From: SIG480 sp045586595
GTDB lineage: Bacteria > Bacillota > Clostridia > Oscillospirales > JAAYXM01
DNA length: 64,000 nt
Assembly: GCA_045586595.1 (NCBI GenBank)
Contig: JAZNAQ010000026.1
Coordinates: 1 to 64,000, forward strand
Reading direction: 5' to 3'
A program made the translations under genes and the position numbers. The notes under the pieces are model-generated. The model was not told the DNA's origin and did not search any database. It saw only the letters and a program-made list of their open reading frames with translations. Numbering within the stretch: position 1 is the stretch's first letter; every line of letters begins with the position of its first letter. Below, piece after piece: positions 24,793 through 33,226 of the stretch.

Positions 24793-26427
24793 CTAGTCAA
24801 GCTCTTTTGCTTGTTGTAACATTAGTTGTATATCTTCCATAAATTGTGAGTGTAAGTGGTCTGCGGCAACAAGTGCAAGGAAAATATCATTTGCTTGTGG
24901 CAATTCACAGATTAATTTTGCTAATCTCTCTTTACTGTCAATGGCAGTATAGCCTTTTATATGATATTCCTTGCATATTTGCTTTAACTTTGTTATTCCG
25001 CAATTCCTAAAATATTTTCTTTTGTTAAATGTGAGTAATCTGTCATTTTCGTCAAAAGTAAAGCCCATAATATTTGATTTTCTTCTCATTTCTTCTGTGA
25101 GTTCTTGCAGATTGTTTATATAATGGGTGGTAGGCTTTAGATAATCAAGAATATTCCCACCCTTTATATCCTCACTTCGGTATGCTGTCCCTTTGCATTG
25201 TAGTAAGTCAATCAGTATGTTTTCAGCGTCATGTCGGGAAGTGGGGTGTTGTTTATTGTGGCTGATACTCCAATTATGCTTGAATACATATAGTGCAAGG
25301 TATAAAGGCAAATACACAGTGGCAACACCAGTCAAGTTTTTGTTGATATGTCGCTTTAATTGAATGTGAAAACTATCAATATTATTCAATGACAAGTGTT
25401 TTTCGGCTTTTAATCTCTCAAACTCTGCAAAACTTAATCTGCCGTAGTTTTCCACTCTGTCAAGACCTTGTGTTTGATAATATTTTTTAAGGATTGTTTC
25501 TTCTGCCAATTCTTTGCCATTATGCTTTTCTGCCCAGTCCTTTTGCTCTTTTCTAACTATATTCTTCATATCAGAAGGTTGTATGTAATGCGGAATAGCA
25601 TTATTATCACAATACCGAGTGTAGGCGTCATAATCGTCACTACAAAGGAATGTTATATCCCCTAAATAATCACTAAAATAATCTTCAAGTATTTGAGAAC
25701 TGCTTTTGCTTAACCCCGATAAAACTGTGGCAACATAACCATTACTGTCAATTCCCGTAACAACACAGGCAAACTCTGGTCCAAAAATCCCAAGCTCGGA
25801 TGGGATATGTGTGTTTTCAAGTCGGGGTTTTCTCACATTTACTGCGGTTGGTGCAACATTGACAAGTTCCATTGCACCTTTTTGATTTTCCCTGAAATAA
25901 GTTTCGTCAACCTGAACTACACCCGACAATTTCGGCATTCCATAGTGTTCTAAAAGGGCTTTTAAGAACTTATGTCTGTATAGCAAGATTGTGCCTTCTG
26001 AGGTATGCCACCCGTAGTCAACCGCTAAATTACGCCGACAGGCGGATAAGGATAACCCCATTAAAGTATAGTTAATTACTGCAATCTGCACAGATAGGGG
26101 GAATGTGGATTTATCTGCAAATGTATCTGTCATTATGGTATAAGTTTTCCCGCAATTTCTGCACTTATATCGGGGTTTTCCATAATCGTCTAACCCGTGT
26201 GGGTGATACAATCGGCTTGTGCAATAAGGACAAGCAGGTTTTAACCCATATTTGTCAATAAAGATTTCATAATCTGTTGGTGGTCGGGTTGGCTTTTTCT
26301 CGGGTGGCAAAAAGCCCTTTAACACCCACGCCAAGTCTTCTTTTGGCAAGGATTTTAATTCCTTTTTTAATTCTTTTAACCTTTTATCTATTTTAGGATA
26401 TTTTTCCATTAATTTGCTCAAGTGCAT
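24793..26427 (-). CDS. IS1595/ISXO2-like DDE transposase with SAP-like C-terminus
   Basis: The protein is 544 residues from ATG 26427-26425, behind AGGGGTG; longer readings extend into the promoter and repeat array and are rejected. A charged helical start is followed by a zinc ribbon (Cys66, Cys69, Cys89, Cys92), then a DDE-type core: VDETYF (Asp174), SDDYDAY (Asp264/265) and NNIDSFH...LKRHIN near 348-361 as the third position. About 150 extra residues follow; 475-511 resemble a SAP DNA-binding motif. Typical IS1595-family transposases are shorter. A consensus promoter drives it. Confidence 0.88.
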   Translation of the reverse strand: MHLSKLMEKYPKIDKRLKELKKELKSLPKEDLAWVLKGFLPPEKKPTRPPTDYEIFIDKYGLKPACPYCTSRLYHPHGLDDYGKPRYKCRNCGKTYTIMTDTFADKSTFPLSVQIAVINYTLMGLSLSACRRNLAVDYGWHTSEGTILLYRHKFLKALLEHYGMPKLSGVVQVDETYFRENQKGAMELVNVAPTAVNVRKPRLENTHIPSELGIFGPEFACVVTGIDSNGYVATVLSGLSKSSSQILEDYFSDYLGDITFLCSDDYDAYTRYCDNNAIPHYIQPSDMKNIVRKEQKDWAEKHNGKELAEETILKKYYQTQGLDRVENYGRLSFAEFERLKAEKHLSLNNIDSFHIQLKRHINKNLTGVATVYLPLYLALYVFKHNWSISHNKQHPTSRHDAENILIDLLQCKGTAYRSEDIKGGNILDYLKPTTHYINNLQELTEEMRRKSNIMGFTFDENDRLLTFNKRKYFRNCGITKLKQICKEYHIKGYTAIDSKERLAKLICELPQANDIFLALVAADHLHSQFMEDIQLMLQQAKELD

Positions 26428-26454
26428 ACCTATACACCCCTTTTTGATACTTAT

Positions 26455-26483
26455 ATTATATAAAAGTATGCAAATATTGTCAA
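26455..26483 (-). promoter_or_regulatory. Consensus promoter of the transposase
   Basis: On the minus strand TTGACA (complement of 26478-26483), exactly 17 bases, TATAAT (complement of 26455-26460). The repeat array begins 9 bases upstream of the -35 box. Confidence 0.8.
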
Positions 26484-26491
26484 ATCGACAT

Positions 26492-26909
26492 TTATAACAG
26501 TTTTTATAAAAGAACGGACATCTTTTATAAAACATCGGCAACTGTTTATAAAAGGGTAGGACAGAAATTATAAAACTCCGGAACTAAAATTATAAAAAAT
26601 TACGGAAGGAATTATAAAACCTTTATGCTGAAATTATAAAATAATCAAGCAACTTTTATAAAATGTCGGCATTAGTTTTATAAAAGGTCTTGCCTGAAAT
26701 TATAAAAAGTCAGCGGTAAAGTTATAAAAATCCGTGTTTAATTTTATAAAAAGTCGGTCAATGATTTATAAAAGTCTAAATATTTTTTATAAATCTTCTG
26801 CAATCTTTTATAAAAGAGCAGGCATTTTTTATAATCGGTTTTATAAAAAACAAAAGAGATTTTATAAAACTTTTAACAGTTTTTATAAAACCTCTAATAT
26901 TGTTTATAA
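26492..26909. repeat. Helically phased array of 21 TTATAA motifs at 21-22 bp spacing
   Basis: TTATAA starts at 26492, 26504, 26525, 26546, 26568, 26590, 26612, 26634, 26656, 26678, 26700, 26722, 26744, 26766, 26787, 26808, 26829, 26841, 26862, 26883 and 26904. Of the 20 intervals, ten are 22 bp, eight are 21 bp and two are 12 bp. Seventeen copies read TTATAAAA, so the array has a direction. The 13-16 bases between cores differ, with a loose CGG in the middle of several. The region 26,428-27,104 contains no gene I can support. Confidence 0.95.
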
Positions 26910-26958
26910 TGTGTGGAACTTTACAACACAACCAATTATGCATATAAAAATGACTTTA

Positions 26959-27020
26959 CAATTCAATTTCTCTTTGAGATTTCAACGAAAAGTCCGTTCC
27001 ACAGAAAATCGAGTTATAGG
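26959..27020 (-). repeat. Right terminal inverted repeat
   Basis: Read inward on the minus strand it starts CCTATAACTCGATTTTCTGT and matches the left end as described for the whole element. Confidence 0.9.
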
Positions 27021-27028
27021 GCGAAAAA
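27021..27028. repeat. Target site duplication, right copy
   Basis: GCGAAAAA, identical to 23429-23436; eight bases upstream of the -35 box of the next gene. Confidence 0.92.
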
Positions 27029-27035
27029 ATACTTA

Positions 27036-27064
27036 TTGTGAATGAATTGTATTTGTGATATAAT
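27036..27064 (+). promoter_or_regulatory. Promoter of the DegT-type aminotransferase
   Basis: TTGTGA (27036-27041), 17 bases, TATAAT (27059-27064). The transposon inserted just upstream, leaving the promoter intact but replacing any upstream control. Confidence 0.6.
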
Positions 27065-27104
27065 AAATATTATTTAAGATTTTAGTGTTTTTGGGGGGAC
27101 TTTT

Positions 27105-28346
27105 ATGTCGGACAAGATATGGCTTGCTACACCGACTATGCACGGTGATGAGCTCAAATATATGAAGGAGGCTTTTGACACAAACTGGATGTCTACAGTT
27201 GGTGCCAATATAAACGAGTCGGAACGACTTGTCTGCGAGCGGATAGGCTGCAAATGCGCCGTTGCTCTTTCTGCAGGTACTGCGGCACTTCATCTTGCAA
27301 TGAAGCTTGCGGGAGTAAAGCCGGGAGAACGCGTTTTTTGTTCTGATGTAACCTTCGGTGCTACAGTTAACCCTGTTGTTTACGAAGGCGGTATTCCTGT
27401 TTTTATTGATACCGAATACGATACATGGAATATGGACCCCGTCGCACTTGAAAAGGCGTTTGAAATATACCCGGATACGAGAATTGTCGTTCTTGTCCAC
27501 CTTTACGGTACACCGGCAAAGATTGATGAGATAAAAGCAATTTGCCAAAAGCACGGCGCGATTATAATCGAGGATGCCGCAGAGTCCTTTGGCGCAACTT
27601 ATAAGGGCAGAGAAACAGGCTCATTTGGTACATATAACTGCATAAGCTTTAACGGAAATAAGATTATAACCGGCTCTTCGGGCGGAATGCTTCTTACAGA
27701 TGATGTTGAAGCTGCAGATAAGGCGCGGAAATGGTCAACTCAAAGCCGTGAGAACGCTCCTTGGTATCAGCACGAAGAGGTCGGCTATAACTACAGAATG
27801 AGCAACGTAATCGCAGGCTGCGTCCGTGGTCAGATGCCGTATCTTGATGAGCATATAGCTCAGAAAAAAGCTATTTACGAAAGATATAAAAAAGCTTTTT
27901 TTGACCTTCCTGTGAAAATGAACCCGATTGATTTTGAAAACTCTGAGCCGAACTACTGGCTCTCGTGTATGATAATTGACGAAGAAGCTATGGCAAAGCA
28001 GGTAAGAGGTGAGTGCGAAGCCCTGTATATATCAGAAAAAGGGAAATCTTGTCCCACAGAAATTTTAGAAGAGCTTGCAAAAATCAACGCAGAGGGCCGC
28101 CCTATATGGAAGCCTATGCATATGCAACCGATTTATCGCAATCATGCGTTTATAACTCGTGAGGGCAGCGGAAGATGCAAGACAAACGCTTACATTGCCG
28201 GCGGAACACTCGGGCGTGACGGTAAACCGCTTGATGTCGGTATGGATATTTTTAACCGCGGTCTCTGCCTGCCGAGTGATAATAAAATGACAGTAGCAGA
28301 GCAGGATAGAGTAATTAATGTTGTAAGAGCCTGCTTTGACAGATAA
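27105..28346 (+). CDS. DegT/DnrJ/EryC1/StrS-family aminotransferase
   Basis: PLP-dependent transfer of an amino group to a keto-sugar nucleotide. The protein is 413 residues; SAGTAALHLA near 56 binds PLP phosphate, EDAAES contains Asp157, and Lys186 in SFNGNKIITG should bind PLP. Sugar aminotransferases of this type make 4-amino sugars for surface glycans or protein glycosylation. It lies about 3 kb before the polysaccharide cluster and ends at its own terminator, so it may contribute a precursor. Exact substrate is unknown. Confidence 0.88.
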   Translation: MSDKIWLATPTMHGDELKYMKEAFDTNWMSTVGANINESERLVCERIGCKCAVALSAGTAALHLAMKLAGVKPGERVFCSDVTFGATVNPVVYEGGIPVFIDTEYDTWNMDPVALEKAFEIYPDTRIVVLVHLYGTPAKIDEIKAICQKHGAIIIEDAAESFGATYKGRETGSFGTYNCISFNGNKIITGSSGGMLLTDDVEAADKARKWSTQSRENAPWYQHEEVGYNYRMSNVIAGCVRGQMPYLDEHIAQKKAIYERYKKAFFDLPVKMNPIDFENSEPNYWLSCMIIDEEAMAKQVRGECEALYISEKGKSCPTEILEELAKINAEGRPIWKPMHMQPIYRNHAFITREGSGRCKTNAYIAGGTLGRDGKPLDVGMDIFNRGLCLPSDNKMTVAEQDRVINVVRACFDR

Positions 28347-28359
28347 TGAGAATATGTTA

Positions 28360-28386
28360 AAAGGGCGATTGATTCGCCCTTTTTGC
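28360..28386 (+). terminator. Terminator of the aminotransferase gene
   Basis: AAAGGGCGA (28360-28368) pairs with TCGCCCTTT (28374-28382), then TTT. Confidence 0.85.
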
Positions 28387-28407
28387 AAAGGTGAGGAGAA
28401 ATATATC

Positions 28408-29301
28408 TTGAATTCACTAAGACAATTTGAATTTGTCATAGAAATTGCCAGGTGTGAGAGCATTTCAAAGGCTGCAAAGAATTTAAAAATATCTCAGCCG
28501 ACACTTTCAAAATATCTCGCAAATCTTGAAAACAAGCTTGAAGTTGAGCTGTTTGACAGAAAGAGTATTCCGATTTCTCTTACAGAGGCGGGAGAAAAGT
28601 TTGTGAGAGCGGGAAAGCATATTCTAGATATTTATGCACAGCTTGACCGTGACTTTTTGAAAATTAAAGAAAATGCCTCTGATGTCGTGAGGGTGGGGAT
28701 AAGTCCCACAAGAGCACATTATATTCTGCCTGCTCTTGTGCGCGAGTTTCAAAAACTTAATTCTTCTGCAAAGCTTGTGATAAAGGAGAGAACAACGGCT
28801 CAGTTGAACTCTGAACTTATGCGTGGTGAGCTTGATTTGATTATTTCGCTGCGTTATGACGGGACAAGGCAGTTTGAGGCGGTTTCGCTGTTTTCTGAAA
28901 AAGTAATGCTTGCCGTTCCAAAAAAATATGCAGCTCTTGATTCGTTATCTATTTTAAAAGAATGTCCTTTTATAAGTGCAGGCGCAGGGCTTAAAATGTC
29001 TGATGTTCTTATGGATATTCTTTGCGAGATAAAGGGCAAAGAACCTGTTATCGAGGCGCAGTCCATTGACTCTGTTCTTTCTCTTGTTAATGAAGGGATA
29101 GGGGCGGCACTTGCACCCTCTTATGTTTTTGAGTACGGTGCATATGAAAATATAGTTTTCGTAGAGCTTCCGGAGTTTATGAAAACTCGCTTTAGTTCAA
29201 AACTCGAGAGAGATGTATGTGTGTTTTTTAGGCAAAAACAGCTTTTAAGTGATTCTGAAAAAGATTTTGTACAAGCTTGCGAAAATCTGTGTAATTCATA
29301 A
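28408..29301 (+). CDS. LysR-family transcriptional regulator
   Basis: The protein is 297 residues from TTG 28408, preceded by GAGGAG; longer readings would run through the terminator just upstream. The N-terminal helix-turn-helix (about 1-60) includes ISKAAKNLKISQPTLSKYLANLE, a very regular LysR start; the rest is the periplasmic-binding-like effector domain. It probably controls the TRAP-like transporter directly downstream. Confidence 0.9.
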   Translation: MNSLRQFEFVIEIARCESISKAAKNLKISQPTLSKYLANLENKLEVELFDRKSIPISLTEAGEKFVRAGKHILDIYAQLDRDFLKIKENASDVVRVGISPTRAHYILPALVREFQKLNSSAKLVIKERTTAQLNSELMRGELDLIISLRYDGTRQFEAVSLFSEKVMLAVPKKYAALDSLSILKECPFISAGAGLKMSDVLMDILCEIKGKEPVIEAQSIDSVLSLVNEGIGAALAPSYVFEYGAYENIVFVELPEFMKTRFSSKLERDVCVFFRQKQLLSDSEKDFVQACENLCNS

Positions 29302-29427
29302 AAACCCATTTTACAATATGGCAATATTGCTATATCGCAAATGCGTATTGCTATTTATTCTTTTGTGTTGTATAGTAAGCTCATATCAGGCAAATATTCT
29401 GTACTATTTTGAAAAGGAGAGGGGAAC

Positions 29428-30786
29428 ATGCCATCAGCATTTTTATATCTCGGCATTTTGCTCGGGGTAGTAATTATCTGGTTTATGCTTCTGAAACGGC
29501 CTGTATATGAGGCTATTCTTATAAGCTTTCTTGTTTTGCTTTCTGTGACAAACACCTGGGGTAATGTATGGGAATACATAGATAAAAGTATCTCAACATC
29601 GCTTCTTTATTCAATGACGGCGTTTGTAGCGATGTCCGTAATCCTCACGAAAACAAAAGCCATAGACAGTTGTGTCGCGATAATACTTTCGCTTCTGGGA
29701 AGGGTCACAGGTGGCGCCGGATATGTTTCTGTCATTGCGAGCACATTTATGGGAGCACTTTCGGGGAGCGGCCCGGGAAATGTTATGGCAACAGGTGCAT
29801 TAACTATTCCTGCAATGAAGAAAACTGGCTTTCCGCCGGAGCTTGCGGCTAATATCGAGAGTAATTCGAGTTATATGGGCAACATGATTCCGCCTTCTTC
29901 AAATATAGTTGCCGCACTTGGTGCATATACTGCTCTTTATCCTGCAACAGATTTGACGATAGGTCAGTTCTGGATAGTTTTGTGGGGAGTTTCTGTATGG
30001 TTCATTCTTCAGCGTGTTCTTATGGTTTACGGCTTCTGTAAATATTACAAAGTAAAGCCGATGGCAAAGGAAGACCTTCCTGATTTCAAAACAGTTCTCA
30101 AGACGGGATGGAAGGGACTGCTTATTCCCGTAATCATCCTTTTGCCGTTCTTTCTTGATTATCTCTTCAAAGATACGCTCTTTACAGCGAGACTTGGCGC
30201 GAGCGGGGCAAAGAACTTCTCATCAAGCCTTCTTATTTTCATACCGGGAATTGCTGCTATATATGCACTTCTCATTTCTGAGGATAAGAGTTTTATAAAG
30301 CCTTCAAAACTTGCTGATGCATTTGCTAAGGCGGCAAAAAGCATTGCGCCGGCTGTAGGGGTTTGCGTTGTCGGATATATGATTGGTGCGCTTTTTGCAT
30401 CTATGGATATAGCTGGCGAAATGGAAGCTTTTATTACTTCGCTTAAAATGGGGAAATTCGGGATGGTAGTCTTTATCTGCCTGTTTACCTGCTTCCTCGG
30501 AATGGTTATCCCAGGCTCGTCGCTTGTTGTAATTTTTGGCAGCGTGTTTATAACAGTTCTTGCTTCTGTCGGGGTCAACCCGCTTCTGGCTGCCGCAATG
30601 CTCCCGTGTATCTGCGGAGTTATGTGCGGCATCACCCCGCCGCTCGGGCTTGGGATGTATGCGGGAATGTCGCTTGCTGAATCTGATTTCGGAAAGACAT
30701 TCAAGAACAACTTGTGGTGGGTAGCCGCTCAGTTTGTTATGGAAGTCGTTGTTCTCATGGGACTTCTGCCGGTTTTCGGGCTGTAA
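29428..30786 (+). CDS. TRAP-type transporter large permease (DctM-like)
   Basis: The protein is 452 residues with 11-12 hydrophobic segments. The signature GSGPGNVMATGALTIPAMKK and a second matching segment with GMVIPGSS and GVMCGITPPLGLGM fit the DctM/TRAP large subunit fold. TRAP systems use a Na+ gradient and a periplasmic or lipid-anchored binding protein; no such binding protein is seen here. Ribosome binding site GGAGAGGGG. Substrate unknown. Confidence 0.8.
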   Translation: MPSAFLYLGILLGVVIIWFMLLKRPVYEAILISFLVLLSVTNTWGNVWEYIDKSISTSLLYSMTAFVAMSVILTKTKAIDSCVAIILSLLGRVTGGAGYVSVIASTFMGALSGSGPGNVMATGALTIPAMKKTGFPPELAANIESNSSYMGNMIPPSSNIVAALGAYTALYPATDLTIGQFWIVLWGVSVWFILQRVLMVYGFCKYYKVKPMAKEDLPDFKTVLKTGWKGLLIPVIILLPFFLDYLFKDTLFTARLGASGAKNFSSSLLIFIPGIAAIYALLISEDKSFIKPSKLADAFAKAAKSIAPAVGVCVVGYMIGALFASMDIAGEMEAFITSLKMGKFGMVVFICLFTCFLGMVIPGSSLVVIFGSVFITVLASVGVNPLLAAAMLPCICGVMCGITPPLGLGMYAGMSLAESDFGKTFKNNLWWVAAQFVMEVVVLMGLLPVFGL

Positions 30787-30798
30787 GGAGGTAAGGTG

Positions 30799-31071
30799 AT
30801 GAAAAGAGCTTTAAATAAGGTTTCGGAAGTTTTTAAAAAGATTTTTGGCTACGGAATATATTTTTCGCTGTTTGTCGGAGGTCTTACTTTCTTTGGGTAT
30901 GTTGCGGCGTTCATAATCGGCGGAGAAACAGCAACAGAGATATGCACGTTTATTTATAAAAAAATCATTCCGATGATAATTTATTTATCAAATATTATGA
31001 TTTTACTCGGTATATTCTCAATGTATTTATCCGGTGAATATGCCCTCACTCCGCAAAAAAAACAGAAATAG
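30799..31071 (+). CDS. Small membrane protein, possible TRAP small-subunit partner
   Basis: The protein is 90 residues from ATG 30799 with AGGAGGT just upstream, 12 bases after the permease. It has two strong hydrophobic segments (about 20-45 and 60-85). DctQ subunits usually have four, so this is shorter than the normal partner and only its position suggests that role. Confidence 0.6.
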   Translation: MKRALNKVSEVFKKIFGYGIYFSLFVGGLTFFGYVAAFIIGGETATEICTFIYKKIIPMIIYLSNIMILLGIFSMYLSGEYALTPQKKQK

Positions 31072-31085
31072 TATCATTAACAGAA

Positions 31086-31117
31086 AAACAAGTCATCATA
31101 CGATGACTTGTTTTTTT
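31086..31117 (+). terminator. Terminator of the TRAP-like operon
   Basis: AAACAAGTCATC (31086-31097) pairs with GATGACTTGTTT (31102-31113), followed by more T. Confidence 0.9.
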
Positions 31118-31230
31118 GCACGCTTTATTTCTCGCGCTTGCTTTCGCGGTAAATATATCATAAAGGGAGTTGAAATGAAAAAAACAGGCAGAATATATCT
31201 GTTTTTTGATTTGAAAGTCAGCGTTCGTAC

Positions 31231-31259
31231 TTGAATTTTGCTGATGTTCATGTTATACT
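31231..31259 (+). promoter_or_regulatory. Promoter of the surface polysaccharide cluster
   Basis: TTGAAT (31231-31236), 17 bases, TATACT (31254-31259), 51 bases before the first gene. Confidence 0.65.
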
Positions 31260-31309
31260 AAACCAGTACATTATTTTTTGATTTATAATAGTCGGGGGCG
31301 AGATAAGAA

Positions 31310-31969
31310 ATGAGAAATTTAAATCTTTTTCTGAAGCGGGCTTTTGATATTATCGCAAGCTTGTTGTTGATAGTCTTTTTGACTGTGATTCCTGTTCTTA
31401 TAGTTATTCCGATTGTAATCAGACTGACCTCAAAGGGCCCTGCGGTGTTTACTCAGGATAGGGCAGGTAAAGATGGCAAGATATTTAAAATTTATAAATT
31501 CAGAACAATGCTTATTCCGGAAGAGAGTTTTGATAAAGACGGAAGACAGCTTGAGCCCAAGGAGAGGATTACCAAAGTCGGCAGGCTTTTGCGAAAAACA
31601 AGTCTTGATGAGCTTATGCAGCTTTTCAATGTCCTTAACGGAACGATGAGTATTGTGGGTCCGCGTCCGACACTCCCTTATCAAATCGAAAACTATACTG
31701 ATGAACAAAGGCGCAGGTTGGAAATGCGCCCCGGTGTTACGGGTTGGGCACAGGTTAACGGAAGAAATGATTTGAGCTGGACTGAAAAAATAGAGTTTGA
31801 TATTGAGTACATAGAAAAATTCAGTTTTTGGTTTGATATAAAAATTTTGTTCAAGACTATTGCAGTAGTATTAAAAATGGATGGAATAGCATTTACTAAA
31901 AATGATTCAATAAATAAAAAGGTTACTAATCAACAGGAAGAAAAGGCAGAAGAAACTCTTGTAAAATAA
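31310..31969 (+). CDS. Initiating sugar-phosphate transferase (monotopic phosphoglycosyltransferase)
   Basis: Moves a sugar-1-phosphate from a UDP-sugar to undecaprenyl phosphate, starting each repeat unit. The protein is 219 residues. A single N-terminal hydrophobic segment (about 12-38) precedes the catalytic domain with KIYKFRTM, RKTSLDELMQLFNV and SIVGPRPTLP. It lacks the multi-helix N-terminal half of WcaJ-type enzymes, so it is the small PglC-like form. First gene of the cluster. Confidence 0.93.
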   Translation: MRNLNLFLKRAFDIIASLLLIVFLTVIPVLIVIPIVIRLTSKGPAVFTQDRAGKDGKIFKIYKFRTMLIPEESFDKDGRQLEPKERITKVGRLLRKTSLDELMQLFNVLNGTMSIVGPRPTLPYQIENYTDEQRRRLEMRPGVTGWAQVNGRNDLSWTEKIEFDIEYIEKFSFWFDIKILFKTIAVVLKMDGIAFTKNDSINKKVTNQQEEKAEETLVK

Positions 31970-31984
31970 TTAGGAGAGATAAGT

Positions 31985-33214
31985 ATGAAAGCACTTGTAC
32001 TTTGTGGTGGACTTCCGCAGATAGCGTTAATTAAAGAACTGAAAAGTCGTGGAATTTATACGATTTTGGCCGATATGAACGAAAATGTTGCAGCAAAGCC
32101 ATATGCAGATAAATTCTATAACGTTTCCGTTTTGGATGTGGATGCCGTAAGAACGGTTGCAATTAACGAAAAAGTGGATTTTATACTTACAGTATGTGCA
32201 GACCAGGTGTTGCAGGTTGTCGCACAGATTGCCGAGGAGTTGGGGCTGCCCTGGTACATAGATTACGAGACAGCTGAAAATGTTTCTAAAAAATCGTATA
32301 TGAAAAAGATTTTTTGGGAAAATGATATACCTACAACTAAGTTTGTTATAATGAACCGGTTTAATGAAGATGAAATCAAACATTTACAGTATCCGATAAT
32401 TGTAAAGCCTGTTGATTCGTATTCATCAAGAGGAGTTTGTAAGGTCAATTCTGTTGATGAGCTTAAAGTTGCATTTGAAAATGCAGTAAATATAAGCCGT
32501 ACAAACGGAGCCATTGTCGAAGAATTTGCAGAGGGTGAAGAGATAACGGTCGATGTGTACGTTGAAGAGGGGAAAGCACACGTTCTTTGTCTTTCTAAGC
32601 TTGACAAAATTCCGGGTAATGATAAATTCGTTATAAACAGAAGCCATATTCCAGCTCGGATTTCCGACAATATAAAAAAGCAGATATGCGGTGTTGCACA
32701 AAAAATTGCGGATGCGTTTAAACTTCGAAATTGTCCGATGCTTATACAGCTTATTTCAAACGGCAAAGCAATATCTGTTGTTGAATTTTGTGCAAGGACA
32801 GGTGGCGGAATAAAGTTTTTAATGATAAAAAAAGTCTCCGGTTTCGATGTAGTAAAAGCTGTTGCTGATTTGACTTTGGGCGAAAAGCCGCATGTAGGCG
32901 AAATTAAAACTCCGCAAAAGTTTACTGTAAACGAGTTTGTTTATTGTAACGACGGTGAGTTTGACCATTTGGAAGGTTTTTCTGAACTGCTTTCTGAAAA
33001 TATAATTGTTGAGTATTCTGCATTTAAAGCAAAGGGGTTTAAGTTTGACGGGATAAAGAGCAGCGGAGACCGTGTTGCGTATTTTAGCATTGAGGCGGAT
33101 ACTCTTGAAGAATTAAAAAAGAAGCACAAACTTGCCAACTTGAGCATAAAAGCACTTGATGTCAACGGCGTTGATTTAATCAGGCATGATTTGATTGCCC
33201 AATATTATAGTTAA
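31985..33214 (+). CDS. ATP-grasp family ligase in the polysaccharide cluster
   Basis: The protein is 409 residues. The N-terminal pre-ATP-grasp fold starts with VLCGGLPQ; PIIVKPVDSYSSRGV and IVEEFAEGEEITVDVY are the ATP-binding segments, and VVEFCARTGGG the Mg-binding end. ATP-grasp enzymes join a carboxylate to an amine or thiol. Within a glycan cluster it may attach an amino acid to a sugar carboxylate, or build a precursor. The substrate cannot be read from sequence. It follows the first gene by 15 bases. Confidence 0.88.
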   Translation: MKALVLCGGLPQIALIKELKSRGIYTILADMNENVAAKPYADKFYNVSVLDVDAVRTVAINEKVDFILTVCADQVLQVVAQIAEELGLPWYIDYETAENVSKKSYMKKIFWENDIPTTKFVIMNRFNEDEIKHLQYPIIVKPVDSYSSRGVCKVNSVDELKVAFENAVNISRTNGAIVEEFAEGEEITVDVYVEEGKAHVLCLSKLDKIPGNDKFVINRSHIPARISDNIKKQICGVAQKIADAFKLRNCPMLIQLISNGKAISVVEFCARTGGGIKFLMIKKVSGFDVVKAVADLTLGEKPHVGEIKTPQKFTVNEFVYCNDGEFDHLEGFSELLSENIIVEYSAFKAKGFKFDGIKSSGDRVAYFSIEADTLEELKKKHKLANLSIKALDVNGVDLIRHDLIAQYYS

Positions 33215-33226
33215 AGGGTTGTTTTT

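Larger units (their letters stand above)
23437..27020. mobile_element. Complete IS1595/ISXO2-like transposon with two passenger genes and an internal repeat array
   Basis: Both ends begin CCTATAACT; the left (23437-23498) and the right, read inward on the minus strand (27020-26959), align without gaps over 62 bp with 47 identical positions, 21 of the first 23. The element is flanked by a perfect 8-bp direct repeat GCGAAAAA (23429-23436 and 27021-27028), and 8 bp is the duplication size made by IS1595-family elements. It carries, all on the minus strand, a transposase gene, a zinc-ribbon protein and a DUF2085 protein, and between the transposase promoter and the right end the phased TTATAA array. 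It sits between udp and an aminotransferase without breaking either. Confidence 0.93.

Noticed and set aside
26428..26541. N-terminal extension of the transposase to 26541
   Set aside because: It would translate the promoter and array. The ATG at 26427 has a proper ribosome binding site and lies after a consensus promoter.
26492..26909. CRISPR-like array
   Set aside because: The constant part is only 6-8 bases and the variable parts 13-16 bases, far below CRISPR repeat and spacer sizes; no cas genes are present.
26734..27045. Plus-strand open frame with repeated Phe-Tyr-Lys
   Set aside because: The FYK repeats arise from TTTTATAAAAG boxes at 21-bp steps. Further left the step is 22 bp and the frame is lost, and the frame lacks a ribosome binding site, so it is a by-product of the array.
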